A DNA stretch of 64,000 nucleotides from Fratercula arctica (Eukaryota; Chordata; Aves; Charadriiformes; Alcidae), in NCBI GenBank assembly GCA_947846985.1, contig CANTUZ010000001.1:33814727-33878726 (forward strand), in the 5' to 3' direction. The translations under genes and the position numbers were made by a program. The notes under the pieces were generated by a model, which saw only the letters and a list, made by a program, of their open reading frames with translations, had not been told where the DNA came from and ran no database searches. This document shows, piece by piece, positions 46,607 through 61,621 of this stretch; within the stretch, counting starts at the first letter, position 1; each line of letters starts with the position of its first letter.

Positions 46607-47908
46607 CTGAAAAGATAACACGTTCTGATTAATCCAAATAGGAAAAAATCATGATAGACTATAACATTTAACATACTCTTTCCTGCGAGATGATGCAGAA
46701 GGAAAACACGCCCTAGATTACACGATATTAAATGCTTAAAAATATTTTCTTTAACACACTACCAACAACGAAGGAGTTTGCTTTTCTTTTTTCAGTTCCC
46801 AGTATTCGAATCAGGCTTCAGTATAGGTCTTTAGAATCTATATCGATCATTCTTCCTTCTCAGCTCTTTGTCTATGCACTGACATTTAAATACCCAAATG
46901 GCAGGGGCTGAAACTGCTAAAACAACCGTTCTGGAAATTCCTCATTGACTAAGATTGGAATCCTATTTCATAACAGCATTACAGCAACTGCAAGGTCCGT
47001 TCCAATTGCTAGAGACCAAAACATATCTAACGCAAAAGCCTGATAGTCTTAAGCAACAACAGAAGCTTCCATCATATTTGTCTATCTTGTATATTGGTAT
47101 TAAATTTACGCAAATTTAAACATGCGTAAATTTAAAACAGAACTTTCTGTATAAAACTCAGTATACGAACACATACAAATCTTTATAAAAAGACACAGAG
47201 AACAAAAGCAAACAGCTGAAATCATATCCTACTAGGATGGTTGAACAAATTCCTGGAACAAGTTGTTGCTGGGGAGTTTTCAGTGGTCTGGTGTTGGGTT
47301 CTAGAAATCTGTAAATGCTGTATCTAGGAGGGTCAGACCATAAGCTGTTTTTCCCCCTCCCTCACCAGTAGAAAAATAATTAAAATAACAAGAAGGCACC
47401 AGAAACTATCAGCTAACTCCCACTGAAATTATTTTGAGCACTGCACTAAAATAGACAAAGCAGTTACATAGCAAAGAATTTGAAACAAAATAAGTACATT
47501 AAATTAAAAGAAAGTTACTTGTTTTGTTGTAGGAAGTCTGAAAAATAAAATTAAATCCTTTATCAGTCTTATGCATAAATCTATTGCATAGTCTGCACCA
47601 CCCACACTTGCAAATTACTTCAGTAAAACAAAGGACCACCAAAAAATGAGGGTTCTGAATATTGTTTTAAATGCTACCAGCCAGATATTGTAACATTTGC
47701 ACAGTATTAGTAAACGTGTATCTACAGCTGCATTTACTTACCCAATCTCTGCCGTAAATAGTCTCTAGCCTTGATTTGTCCTGTCCACCTCTTCATAAAA
47801 CCGAGCTGCACTTTAACATATCTCAGAGGCAATGTTGTAACTGAAGTGCAGCAAGCTGCAAGTCACATGGAGGGGAGGCAAAAACCCTGTGGGCTTGCTG
47901 CGTTGGTT

Positions 47909-47971
47909 TTTTTTTTTTCCTGGGTTTTTTTTTTTGTTTTTTTTTGGTTTTGTTTTTTTTTTTTTTTTTTA
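47909..47971. repeat. Poly(T)-rich tract
   Basis: Runs of T broken by GG or CC occur on the plus strand; the DGKH pre-mRNA carries poly(A). The translated Phe/Trp frame here is an artefact. Confidence 0.9.
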
Positions 47972-49127
47972 ATGTACTCACTTCACATGGAATGGAATAG
48001 TTTCTCTGTTTTCTATTTCCTTCAATCCTCCTTAAGCTTTTTAATAAGGTTTATTAGTAGCTCTCCGCGGCTCTTCCTAAAGAACAGTTAATGCAAAGAG
48101 CAATGCTTCTCTCATTAGTTTGGAGCCAAACGGACGCTTTATTACTTCAAAATGTTTTTCTAGGCCAGGTCATCAAATGAAGCCCACAAAAGCCATTAAA
48201 TCATAATATAACCCTGGCTCCAACAACAATCAGCATTCTGCTGGAATTTCCAGGTTTCAGGGGACTCAGAAATCTGATTTGGGCAAATACACCCAGCAGA
48301 TTATTTCCTAATATATGGCATGATGGATTAAGTAAGGACAAGTCCACCCAAAACTCTGCATTTTGCATCCGTCCTTCCCCCATGCTCATTACTGATGCTA
48401 ACCTGTAAGCAGATGTCGTGAAATGCCATTAAGCAACAACAGCTGCATTTATTGCTGAAGACTCCTGACAATCTTGATCTTTTCAAGTAATATTTATTTA
48501 CATTACTCATGTCCTTAACAATACTGATGGCAGAAATCCCCTCCCAAAGTCAAGGAAGGCCTTAGTTCAGTTGTCCACACGCAGTTACCTAGTGCCAACG
48601 GAGATGCCCTTTGGTACCTAAGGCATTGTCACCGGGCAGGTAAATATGACAGAGGACCGTAACTCCCAGAACGGCAGCTATAAATAAGCCAGGTGGGACA
48701 CCAAAGGCCATCTCAAAAGGTACTACACACCCATGTGTCGGCAACCAAATCATGTCACCAAACATCGCTAACTAATGCACGTAAACAAACCAGAAATTCC
48801 CATATCTCAACTTCTTATTAAATTCAGAGCATAATAATAAAGTTCAGAGCATTTCAACAGTCTCGAAGTTAGATTATATACTGATGATCACATGAGTGTA
48901 GGATCAATTATTATTACTGCTATAAAAATAAAGTGGAAAGCTGGAAGATGTACTTGTAAATACAGCATCTATAACATGATGACTAAACTACGTACTGTCT
49001 TTGATTTACATATTTTTAACAACAAACTTCAAGAAGGTGTATGATAACATGAAAAAAGACAAAATGCATTATATGCAAAAAATACTGACAATGCTTTGAA
49101 TTTTTCTTAAAAAAAGCTTAGGTTCTC

Positions 49128-49185
49128 ATCTATTACATCTATCTATCATTACATTTGTATCTATCGTTATATCTCATCTATTACA
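49128..49185. repeat. Degenerate (ATCT)n
   Basis: Interrupted ATCT/ATTAC units occur, such as CATCTATCTATCATTACA. It is an old, decayed microsatellite. Confidence 0.75.
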
Positions 49186-52100
49186 GCCTACAAAATCATG
49201 GAGAAGATGTACTCTTGTTATTTATGAGCTATTTCACCTAACATAAGAACTCAGGGAACCAAGGAAATGATTAACAAACAACAAGGAGTGTTTTTTTCCT
49301 AAGTGTAATGCATTATTTAGACTTGAAAAGCATTCCCAAAGGATGCTGAGAAGACCAGAAGTATAAATGTCTAAAAAGTTACTTGACAAATTCATCACGA
49401 ATAGATGCATCATATACTGCAAAACACAATACCCGAAACCTTCAACTTAGCAAGTCCTCAAAATCCAATGAACGAACGTTGGGAAGTTACACAAGAGGAG
49501 GAATCACTGTCCACGCTCTGTTGCCTATAATCCTTTCTTGAGTACCTGCTACTGCTACTATACTGCTTTAATTCAGTATGGTTTTTATGAGCTTTACGCT
49601 AACTCAGTGTAGCTGTTCTTGCTTGTCCTAAACTGAGAATGACTTCCTAGACCTTCTTATTTCCACAGAAGGCATGCTTTCTTATGGATGCTTACAGAGA
49701 GTTATGATTTACTGACTTAAGTGGGATGTTTAGAGTGCATTCATTAAAGACAGTTGAACCTGTATGCAGACATACTCAAAATTAAAATGGATTTAATTGT
49801 CCTTAAAACTATTTTCCAGCCATGTAAATTTGGATTTTACTAGTAATCTTATCTCTTTGCATGTAGTCATATCGAAAGTCTTGTATCTTTTCTTCTACCA
49901 ACCAAAGTCAGTATCTTTTCTTCTATTACATATTGCCTTTTTTTAAATCAGTGCTCGCTGCCCCAAATATTATTATTTACATATCACTCTGAATATGCTA
50001 AACTCTCAACAGACAAGAAGAAATTGTTTAATATAATGAGAAAGGAAGTGTCACAGGGACCAATGGAAGACCATCAAGATAACATAAGGATGAGGGAACT
50101 CTTAAATCTTGGATGAACCCAGGTGCTAATGGTTCACACGCTGACAAAGCAGGAGACAAATCAAGAAGAACGAAGACAGACAAAAGGCCTTAAAAATAAA
50201 TAAATCAAGCGGATTTAATTTAGAAGATTAAGTTACTTCAAAAATTTTCACCATTGTCAAGTAGCCAAGAAGAAGTCATTGCTGATTTTGGAAGAGAGAG
50301 TTATCAAAGCCAGATACTGCGGTATATTGGAAAGTAATGAAATTGAGGTAGTGGGAATAAAAAAATGTTTTTAATGCAGTAGGTATAGGGAAAGAGTGAG
50401 CACATACAGTCTTAAAAGTCGAAGGCAAACAACACAAGTCCTAAAACATCATAGGGAAAAAAGAACATCTGGATAGGAATAAAAATGGCCCACGACTGAG
50501 ATCGTATTCCTGTTCTGTGCAGAAAAATAGGGGGCTTTCTGAGTGGGGAATGAAGGAGAGACCAAGAGGACATTGTTCAGCTGCCACCACACAGGTCTTG
50601 CCATAAATTGGGATTTTCACACATGTTGACACTGTAACAATTTGGCTTCTAAAAACATACACATACTCACGTATATGTACACACGCATCTAGAAATTACT
50701 TCCATGAAATTACGCAGTCAAGTTTGGGCCACTACTGCAACTTTTTTTTCAGGCAGCACCTATTAGGAATAAGCTTAGCATCTTGAAAGGAAATAAAATT
50801 GCCATTAAATTCAATGTACATTTGAAAGCACCTTTTGCTTTCAAAGGGGCTAACTTTACCAATAATATGCCTTCAACACAATGGGTTTAGACTTACGATC
50901 TGTAAAATTAAATCGTAGACAGTTCAATTAAAGCCTACTGCCTAATTTTTAACATATTTTAGCCTATCAGCAATATGTAAGAAAATACAGTTCCCAAAAC
51001 TTGCTGGCTACATTTCTGGTTTCCTTTACTGATTCAAAGAAAAATGCAGACGCTATATTTGCTAATCAGGAAAATAATGGTCTACATCTCAGTAGCAACA
51101 CAGCAGCTACTGCAGAGCACCCCGCTTCCTGCAACACGATATTTGCATTAAGAATGCACCTTCTGCTGCTCAAAACTATTATCAGGCATTACGCTAATAG
51201 CCCTTTGTATGGCCGATCTTGAATTGACTTCGTAATGTAGAAACATCACTTAGAATCCAAAACGGGCGGGGAATTGGTTTTCCTGTTCTTTGAACAGATA
51301 TTTTTAAAATATCTTTCTGGAACTAATGAAGAGGGTGATATAGCGAGAGAGAGCACCCCCACCGCTCCTCTTAGGGACCGCACTGGATGCCTGGGGCCGG
51401 AACATAGGAGATTTAATGCTCTGTAACTTCTCTGTGCTACTAGACGTTGGCGAGTGAGTTCTGGCAAACACCAGGATAACACGTTATGCCTCCCTTGCTT
51501 TCTGTCCGCCCCTCCGTTTCCCTGCCCTCGTGCAGGTGGGTCCATATGAACGTGACGGATGACTGCACCTCCATCACAGTGGTGGCAATAGACTGCTGGG
51601 GTCATGGATGCGCCCAGAGCAGAACTTGCCTGCAAAAATCACAGTGCTAACAGTTGGTCAGCTTTCTACAGTACTTTTAATTTCTTGGATTCAGGATACT
51701 TAAATAAATTGTAACAGTACTGTCACTGTCAAAGGTGTAGTTGGTGCTTTATGGTGAATCGTCACTATTATTTTTCAGGATGAGCCGAGCCAGGCAAAAG
51801 TATAAATTACAAAGGGAGCGGAGGATTTAAAAGCAAGGCAAGGAATAAATGGCTATTATATTTGCCTGAGTACAATACAGAATTTATAATCAGAACAATT
51901 AGCTCTGTCTACTCCACTAAAACGTTGCTTCCCTGTTTTTGCTGGCCTTCTCCTATTTCACTGTTGCCAAGCTCACAAGTAATGAAGTAATGTGTGGTTT
52001 TGGCCCCCACGATAAAAACTCTTAGGAGGGGGAAGGAAAGGGTTGGTCCCACACAGCATCTCCTGCACCAGTACACCAGGACAAGCTGGCTTAACTAAAA

Positions 52101-52199
52101 GGCAGGAGAAAAGTGGTTACATCACAGAAACAGGAATATGATTTACTCTGACTTCACTCTGCAGCAGAATCCAGCCATTTAATTTAGGTGGCCTTGCCT

Positions 52200-53503
52200 C
52201 ATACACGACATCTAGCAAAAATGAAGCAGCATCTCCCAGAATACACCCAGGCACATGAAGGACAAGAAAGTGATAGGGAGTCGTCAGCATGGATCCACCA
52301 AGGCAAATACATGCTTCACCAACCTGAGAACCTATGATGAAATGACTGGCTTGGTGGATGAAGAAACAAAGGTGGATACCATCCACCTTGCCTTCAGTTA
52401 GTCTTTCAGCATTATCGCTTAAGACCTCATAGGGAAGCTGATGAAGTATGAGCTGGATGAGCAGACAGTGAGACAGACTGAAAACTGTCTGAATAGCTGG
52501 GCCCAGAGGCTGGTGATCAGCGGCACAAAGTCTAGTTGGAGGCCAGGAACTAACAGTGTACACCGAAGGTCAATAGTGGGTCCTGTTTAGCACCTTCATT
52601 AATGATTTCGATGATGGGGCAGAGTGTACCCTCGGCAAGTTTGCTGATGACACAAAACTGGGATGAATGGCTGATATGCCAAGAGGGTCATGCTGCCATC
52701 CAGAGGGACCTCAACAGGCTGGAGAAACGGGCTGTCAAGAACCTCATGAAGTTCAACAAGAAGTCTAAAGTCCTGCACCTAGGGAGGAACAACCCCATGC
52801 ACCAGTACATATGCTGGGGGCCACTCAGCTGGAAAGCAGCTTGGCAGAAAAGGACCCGGGGTCCCATTGGACAACAAATTTAACATGAGCCAGCAATGCG
52901 CACTCGTGGCAAAGAAGGCAAATGGTATCCTGGGCTGCATTAAAAGCGTTGTCAACAGGTCAACGGCAGTGATCCTGTCCCTCTGCTCAGCACTGGTGAG
53001 GCCACACCTGGAGTACTGTGTCCAGTCCTGGGCTCCTCAGTACAAGACAGACATGGACATGCTGGACACAGTCCAAGGAAGGGCTACAAGGATGACGAAG
53101 GGACTGGAACACCTGACATATGAGGAGAGGCTGAGAGAACTGGGATTGTTTAGCCTGGAGAAAAGAAGGCTCAGGGGGATCTTATTTATGTGTGTAAATA
53201 ACTGAAGGGAGGGTGCAAAGATGATGGAGCCAAGCTCTTTCCAGTGTTGCCCAGTGACAAGCTAAGAGAAGGCTCTGTACGAACATCAGGAAACACTTTT
53301 TTACTGTGAGGGTGACTGAGCACTGGCACAGGTTGATCAAGGCAGTTGTGGAGTCTTCATCCTTGGAGATAAAAAAAGGCTGAAAAGCTGCCTGGATGTG
53401 GTCCTGGGCAGCCTGCTCTAGGAGGCCCTGCTTCAGCAGGGAGGTTGGACCAGATGACCTTCAGAGGTCCCTACCAATCCCCAAATCACACTGTGAATTC
53501 TGT
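52200..53503 (+). mobile_element. CR1 LINE, 1.3 kb, with degraded reverse-transcriptase segment
   Basis: The left part retains traces of the RT domain (GSQHGSTKANTCFTNL-like, then TGLVDEETKVDTIHLAFS) but with stops and frame changes. The right part (52602-53205) reads [40 protein letters not shown] and [20 protein letters not shown]. It ends in a degenerate CACTGTGAATTCTGTG tail. It is non-functional, with multiple stops. The left boundary is uncertain by about 60 bp. Confidence 0.92.
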
Positions 53504-56500
53504 GAAAACAGAATCCAGGTAAATCAAGTAATCCTGTTACAATATGTCCAGCCTCAACCTGTAAAACAGATGCAGAAAGTATCCAGCAAAGGTCACTTTG
53601 TCAGAAATCTACATTTCCCCAAATTTGACCTCATGTATCCAACATCAACCAACTGCTAACAGAAAAGTATTATTCCTTCAAGTATAACTTTATAATGAGA
53701 CAGTTATAAGAAGCAGGGTAGGAAAGTTCCATGAATTTGGAATGAAGAATTAGAAATTTATCTTAAATCAGTATTTAAATATAGCAAAACCAATAAACCA
53801 TTCTTGTAAATGTAAACTGGAAACTGCTATATATAGTTCAAGGCCTGCACGTTTCTTTAAAGTCCTTACATAAAGATTTGTTAAGCACGTTACTTCACAC
53901 TGCTGTGCCCTTAGCTCCGGCTTCACAAGCTCATTACACATCTATCAGATGGAATGGCTTCTGTACTTAAAGGAAAACATTTAGTTATATATTTAATGGC
54001 ATTAGGTGCAAAGTTATAAAAAATAAAACCGCTGGTGACTATTTTTTTCGTCTGTAATAACAGATGCTTGTTTAAACATGATCCAGCTGCTTGAAGCCAG
54101 GGATCCTTGTTCACTAGAAGCAGGAAATTTATTCAATGTTTACACCAATTACTTTGTTTATAAAATTACTTGGTATACAGGAACTGCGCTGAGGGATATT
54201 TTTTAAGGTTTCTCCAGGTATTTTAACCACTCTTAAAGCAAGAAGATAAAGAAGCGTCAGAGAATAGGTAAGTGTAAAACTGCAGGAAGAACAAAATCTG
54301 GCAATCCTCTTGCAGTAATTCATAGAGCAGTGCTCGTTCTCCAGATATCCCAAGGGCTTCATCAGTGCTATACTATGAGTTCAGACAGGGAAATAAAAGA
54401 TATTTTTAATGCATTTACTTCTATGCAAATCTTTGTATTGTGTTTCACAAATTAAAGAAACTCTTAGAAATCTAAAGGAAGAAATGGAGACATTTTCTGT
54501 CTCTATTGTTTTCAACTGTTTTCAAAAAGTTTCTGCTTAAGCTCGAAATTTGTGGAAAACAAGCTCCACATCAATGTAACTAGAACCCAAATGTACAATA
54601 TAGCCCAGAACGGCCACATTTTTAAGCACCCCCTTTTTCATCCCCTCTTCTGAAAAGCATTCAGCTTTCTTGTAATAGCTCAATCCCAAGCGGTTCATCT
54701 ATGGATGTTAGCCTCACAGCCGAAATGTTTTATTGCTTTTTCATAATGAAACTTAAAGCTTCAACGTCTTCAGACACTCTAGGGAAAGGGAGACAGTGCA
54801 TCAAGTCAGAGATAAGGAGCTTAAAACTTGAAAGTCACACCCAAAGCTACCCAAAGAGCTCTCAGCTTCATTACATTTTTTTGGTCACTGTCGGAGGGCG
54901 GGGGAAAATGAGCAACTGCTAAATGGAGGAAAAAAACCTAAGTGCATCACAAGTGCACACTAATTGCTTTTGTCTCTCCAACTTCTTTTTTTCCTGCAGC
55001 ATATTAATTTGCTATTTCAGTTTTTGTTTTGTTTCTAGGCTGTCTGAATATAGGAAAAAAAAAAAAAACAAAAACCAACACTGAGTGGAAAATTGAACAA
55101 AATGGAATACAAAGCACTTCCCCTCTTTTTCTGTGGTTTGGGTATTGCTCGGGCTGGGAGCATTAAAAAGCCTTCGTCATTTAGAGGCTCATCAGCATCT
55201 GTATGAAACAGCAGACAGTTCACAACCAGGGAAAAACTACATCCATCCCAAGAGTTAGCTACCCGTGCAAAGCTGAGTCACGCTGGTGAGGCCAGCTCAG
55301 GAACTTGAACTGTTTCCAGACATATTCCACCTCCCAGAGATGACAAGAGGCCCCAAGATCTTCAAGGATGTCACTCCAGTGCTAGACTGCAAACGGGGCA
55401 CGGGGAATATCAGGATATGCCATTTCCCCATCTTGAAACAGTACCACGCACTGACCCTTCTGATAACACCAAGGGCAAAATTTAAAACACAGTGTTTCTA
55501 GGAGGAGGATTCAGCGCTCAGAGGAAGGCACTTTACTTAAAGACATCTACAAATGTGTCTGAACTCCCACCATCACCAATATATAAACGATGTTTACACT
55601 CAACTGGAATGCAAAGGAAATTTCAAAGTGAACCCAAACCTGGGAAATTATTGCACACCTACAGGATAAATCTGATTTAAAGTATGCTGAGAGGAATCCT
55701 AAGGATAGCACCACACACAGTCCACAGCACTTCTCTGATATTTCTTTTGTTTTCCTTCACACAAAGAATTTCATAATACTAACATAAGCTCCTAAACCAT
55801 ACCCGGATCACAATTGTTGTTATTATTATTATATTAGTATACAACTGAGTTAAGATACACCAATAGCCGAGGTTCAAGCAGACTAAAGAGTGTTCACACC
55901 AGACTGCATTCAGTTAAATACATTTAACGTGTAATTGAAATTTGCCATTTATGTAAGTTTATCAAGAAACAGAAACATGTTTCCAAACAAATCCATTCCT
56001 TTGGTGTCCCTGTGGTCTGTTAAAGCAAGAAGTCAAGCAAGAGTGTCTCCCTTGAAGGAAACATCAGCAGAGACTGTACGTAGAAATTCATTTAAAATAC
56101 TTTTTTCACAAAGAAATAAAATTGCAGATAGGCGTGCTCCAGAGTATTCCTACAGAGCAGAATGGAAAGTTTAATCATCTAGGCTAAGAACAAGACAGTA
56201 AAAAAATTTTGCTTAACAATAGCTGAAATCAGGGGAAATCACCCCAAATCTGGAACAAGCCAAAGCCCTGGAGGTGGTTGCTGTCTATTTGATGTCAGGA
56301 GTCTCCCAACACAGTTGATTTCACCAAACTAGAAAAATAAGAAATACGGTGAAAGAGAAGCAGCATAAAGCCCAGAAAAGGTCAATACAACCTTTAGGTG
56401 AGTGGCCCTCGGAAAAACCAGACTGAGGTAGAATAGCGTCTGAAAGGGGCTTGAGGCCATGAGCAAAGAAACCACTTCCTGATGCCCACTGAGATCAAAC

Positions 56501-59500
56501 TGCAATAAATCGGATTTTGTGAACAAGCGGGACAGCATCAGAGAAATACCTCCACCAGAATCCATAAGCTTTTCCACACTTAAATAAAGCTCAAGAGCCT
56601 GAACTTTGGGCAAATCAAGAGTCAGTAATAAAACTGAATTTATGCTAGATTATTTAAATAGGAAAAAAACAGGATAATTATTCCCAGCTTCGGGACCATC
56701 TCTCTTTGTCTCTGATATTTGAAAAGACAGAAGACTGGAGTGCCCAACCCCAAAGATGAAAGGTTTTAGACTCCTTTGGGAAAAGGCTCTTCTCTTTTCC
56801 TCTTGATGTGGCCTGGGGAAGGTTAAACAGTTCTCACATTCCCTGAAGTTCTGGTAGTCCCTGCAGAAAAGCCTCGATAACAACTCCGAAAAAAATGTGA
56901 GTGGCAAGAAAGGAAGCAAAATACGTCCAAGTCTAAGAAATTCCCATTACCTATCCAACATACTGCAAAGGTCTGGCAACACATTCTGTTTTCAAAGCCC
57001 ACCGTGAATATTAAAAGTTAATTTTCTAAAATCAATTAGAAGCAGCTAATCTCAATGATGAGGAGAGAGCTGACTGATGTCAGAAGCAGCGGGGCTGAAA
57101 TAAACTGCTAAAAGCAATACGCTTTCAGGCCTAGCTGTAATATTTAACTTGAAATTCTGATGAATTTCAAGAATTGAGTTTCCAGTACAACTGGGCAACT
57201 TCCCATTAAAAACAGCATCTGTATAGGAGGATTCAAAGATGAAAAGAATTGGTTTATGCTTTAAGCTGGTTCCACATAAATTATATTCCAGTAAACTTTA
57301 CATCCCCGGCCAAGACGTAGGATATGCTACATTCAGAAATATGGATAGGAAATAGGGTCATCAGAATTCTGGAAGAAAACAACATAAACTGGAAGAAAAC
57401 AATATAAATTTTAACCACAGTCGAAGCACAGTTGCTCCAAGGGAGCATTTGGCCTCACTAACCTATAAGAAATACCTAATCATCTCAAAATAACGAGTTG
57501 AAGGAAAATCAGCAAATATGTGTTTAGTTTTCCAATATCTATCCGAATTTACAGAATATCAAGGAAATTGCAGACAACTGGATAAATATTTTTTGTTGTT
57601 GTTGTTTGAAAACATATTAAGCAGAACCCTCTGTTTTCAGGTCAAAATGAACTGGTAAATCTAACCAAACAAGTGGAAATCAGAGGAAAAAAAAACTTTA
57701 GCATTTTGTAACAAAATTACATTCAGGGACTAACTTTAATGAAATGCAATGCATGTTGTTTTTTTTCTTTATATAATACGAAAAAACACATTAAAACAGA
57801 ATTTAATCCCTTTAATTTGAACTAAATTAAATACTAAATTAAATCAAGAAAGTTAAAACATCAGGTTGACCCATAATTAATTTTAGTTCAGTCATTGAAC
57901 CGAAAAGACCAATTATTTTTATGTCCCAATCACGCGATGAGATGAAAAGCTAAGGGACATGAAAAAAATCAGGAAGGAATAACAGGAATTTTTAATATGG
58001 GAAAAGACTAATAGATAATAAGCACCTTGTTATCCTCTTAAAAAATGTTGTGATGCAATTCTTAAACTGGAAGAAAAGTGTAAAGGAGTGATATGGGAAC
58101 ATTTACAGATAGCGCAAAATTTTGATTACTTAGTTCCCCCCTTGATCACCAAGGCACTTCATAGTGAAGCAAAGCAAGGTATTAAACAGACAGTACAGTG
58201 ACTTGAAAAAGTCCAGTGTTCATAAAAACAAAGAAATACACACCGGAGAAAAACCACAGAAGCATAGAAGTATTTATGAATTACAGAGAGCTTCAAATTA
58301 ACAGGAAAAGGATCTTTGCATCATTCTAAAGGGGGGGAAAATGCATTATTTTTTGCTGCTGTAGAAAACAGACAAAATGTGGGATCCATAAGGAATGTAA
58401 ATGACCATTAATTTAGAAAATAGTCCCAAATATCCATGACTTGTGCTTCCTGAGTGCCAAACTGGTCACTTCACTTACAAGATGGTGCTGCAGAATAATA
58501 GTCAGAAGAACAGCAAGAACAGGTAAGAGTATAAAAGTATAAGAGTATAAAACTATAAAAGAGTATAAAAAATTACAAAGATTATTTACCTTAGAAAACA
58601 GTCAAATCAAAAGGAGGTAATAAAAAAATCTAAAATAAAGAACAGACGGTTGATAGGTTTCTGCTGCCTTTGCCTCATAACACTAGGTAAGAATACTTAA
58701 TTAAAGCCCAGAACATTAAGAGTTCTCCAAGGAAGCATTTTTCCACAGAATAAATAATCTCTATGGTCTATAGCATCACTAAAAAGAAGAAATCAGCAAA
58801 AATTTATGATATTAGACATTTTTGCAAGCATACCCAGAATCCTAGTAATCAGTGTCACTGTCTGGAATATAAAGTCTCATTTCCAGCCAATTTCTAATCA
58901 CTAAGAATTGCAGTAGGCTTTCCAGGACAGCAGATCTGCCTGCTGCAGCTTCGTCCCTCCCAAGATGACCAATCTTATCCTAAATACCTAAATTTAGGGG
59001 TCTATAAACCCATCACTGAGTCCCACCCTGAAGCTAGGGCAAGCTGAATCCCCATCCTGAGTATCATCCAGTATGTTAATTCTCATATTCCTGGAGGGCG
59101 CCTTCCAGAACGACAGTGGAATTATTTCCTCTGTTACTCTCAGACACAATTAGACAGCAGAATTAATTGAGACAGGATTTTCAGTTTTCTGAATATACAT
59201 ATAGTAAGAAATTGAGTGGCTTTGTGTAATTCTTACATGCGCTAGAAGTTGGCCTAATCCAAATCAAATGTCTAAAACCAGCTACATGAAGTCATGCCTC
59301 AAAGCCAGTATTTCTACCCTAAAATTATTATTTTCCATCACATTTATCACAAAAAAAGTCACAAGTGAATTAAATGTTTCAAACATCAGTTTGGATGGAT
59401 TAAATACAGGTCCTGCCACACAATGCCTATGCATTTTACATGAGACTCTTAGGACACATTTATAATAACCCAGGGCATTTTATACATCCATGTGGCTCAA

Positions 59501-61621
59501 CAACTGAAAGATAGCATGGTTAACATCTACAGATTTTTTTCCTCATCCATGTGCATCGGTTCTTCACCATCAAAAGCAAGGCAGAGGTAGAAACCTTAGC
59601 CAAAAGCTAACCTGTCAAAATTCATAACCTCAATTAATTGAATATGCCTGTTCAAGAATCACTTTAGAATTTAAAAATCCCATTCCTTCTATCTGTTAGG
59701 ACAAAAGCATGCCACCAATATTCCACATGCCCGTGCCTGCCTGCTGGAGAGAACGATTCAGCACATTCAGTCTCAAGTCTTGTTTTGGAAACAATAAAGA
59801 GATTTTTCTAAATGCCCTTGAGATATCAACAAGCCGTCTTCCATCCCAACAAACCAAAACGCATAAGGAATTACAGCTCTCAGCAGAATTGGTCACAGCC
59901 CCATCTGCTTGCGTGCAATAAGGGTGGGAGACTGATTCATCCCCAGAGTCTCCCCCAAGAGGCAACATGCTGTGCAACGACACTCCTCAGGTTGTGCTGA
60001 GGCAACACAAACCACCCTCTGAGGCAGAAGCTACAGAAAAAATGTTTCACGGAATACCCAACACCATTACAAGGACTCAGCGCCCACCCACGCCACTGAA
60101 CTGAGGTGAGCAAAAGCCCTCATGGGCTCCTGATGTGGCTGATGCACACCTTTGATGGGCTGAACTGGCTTCATGAACCTCTTCTCTCTCGTCTCACAGA
60201 CTCAGGAGACTGGTACCTAACAAGCAAGTAGGAAGATTCTGGCCTTGAGGGTCTCATATAAAGATTCTGAAGTCAAGGGACAACTTTTTCTGCATTTAAT
60301 AGCCTCTACAACGTGCCTACAATCTCTTACAAAGGCACCCTAGTGTAAGCTTGTGCACTAGAAACTACTTGCTAGAAATTAGTTGGTTGTTCATTGAAAG
60401 GTAATACCATCAGCAACAAAGAAAAAACTGAAACAGATGAACTGGTTTAAGTTTAGCAGCTTCTCATTTTAATTAGCAGATATTTATTTATCTCAACTTT
60501 CCCCTTAACCTCGATTTGTTTGTAGTAAGAAAGGAAAAGTAATTCTGGTGAACAAACGCTGATATTTAGTTACATAAAATATTCTGCAAGCATGCGCATT
60601 ACAAATAAACTCAACCTTAAATCTGTGCGTTATGACTAATTTTAGGGCTTGAGTTTTATCCAAAAAAAGAGCATGGAAAATCTTGACGCGCACACCTCTG
60701 TCTCCAAACAGATGAACTAGAAAGGGCAAAAGAAGGCATACCAGTAGCTTCTACAAACAGGGGGTGGGAGATTGAGGGGAGGGAAGGGATTTAAGTGAAA
60801 TAAATTCATTCATTTTAATGTACATTTTTAAAGGCGTTCTTCCCTGGAAAAATGGTCATTTAGTGTTTATTCCGGCTACATAACTTTGTGTTAAAAATAT
60901 TCTTTATTGGGACAAAGAAACAAGAGGAGTACATTAACTAGAGAAAGCTTTTTTTAACAAAGAGAATGCTAACAGAACACTTAAAACATAGGGGAAAAAA
61001 AGTAATTTTAAGAAAGGCTGGATTATCTTTTTTTAAGATGTAAGGGGGAAAAAAGGCAAAAAGAAATGTTTCTGGTTATTTATAAGGAGTAGTGCTGGAA
61101 AGCTAACCACCCACCCCCCGGACTCCAAACCAGTGCAGGCGAGGCCAGAGATGTCCTACTTCACTGAGCTGTGTTGCTGGGAGACTGGGTTAGGCAAACA
61201 CAAAGGAAAAAGCCAAAAGATTTAGCGAGATGACAACTATTACCATATTTCACTGTCAAATCAGATGACACTTCAATCCAGGAGAGCTATAAATCCAAAT
61301 AATTTTTCAAAATGAATTTGAAAACTCCTTAGAGAAAACACTGTTTGCCCTAAATTACCCAGGACATGAAAATAAATAGTGTCTCCAAAGCCATTAAAGC
61401 TGTAGCCCCTGAGATTTCTTTTTTCACTAACGTGTTCCCCAGAAGTCTTGATACTAGATTCAAAACATGCCTTTGGTGAAGAATGAGATACTGAGTGGTC
61501 TAAAGGATTACAAAGGATACCAAAACAACAAACTCTGTAAGAAAAACAAAAAAAAAACAAAAAACAAAAAAAAAAACCAACCCCAAAACACTTCTCTTCT
61601 CCACACAAAATTACATGAAGA

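Noticed and set aside
47712..47780. Possible minus-strand exon ending GGCAGAGATTGG|GTAAGT
   Set aside because: The donor looks good, but the peptide (DKSRLETIYGRDW) does not match the PH domain or any part of type II DGKs that I know, and the preceding acceptor is poor.
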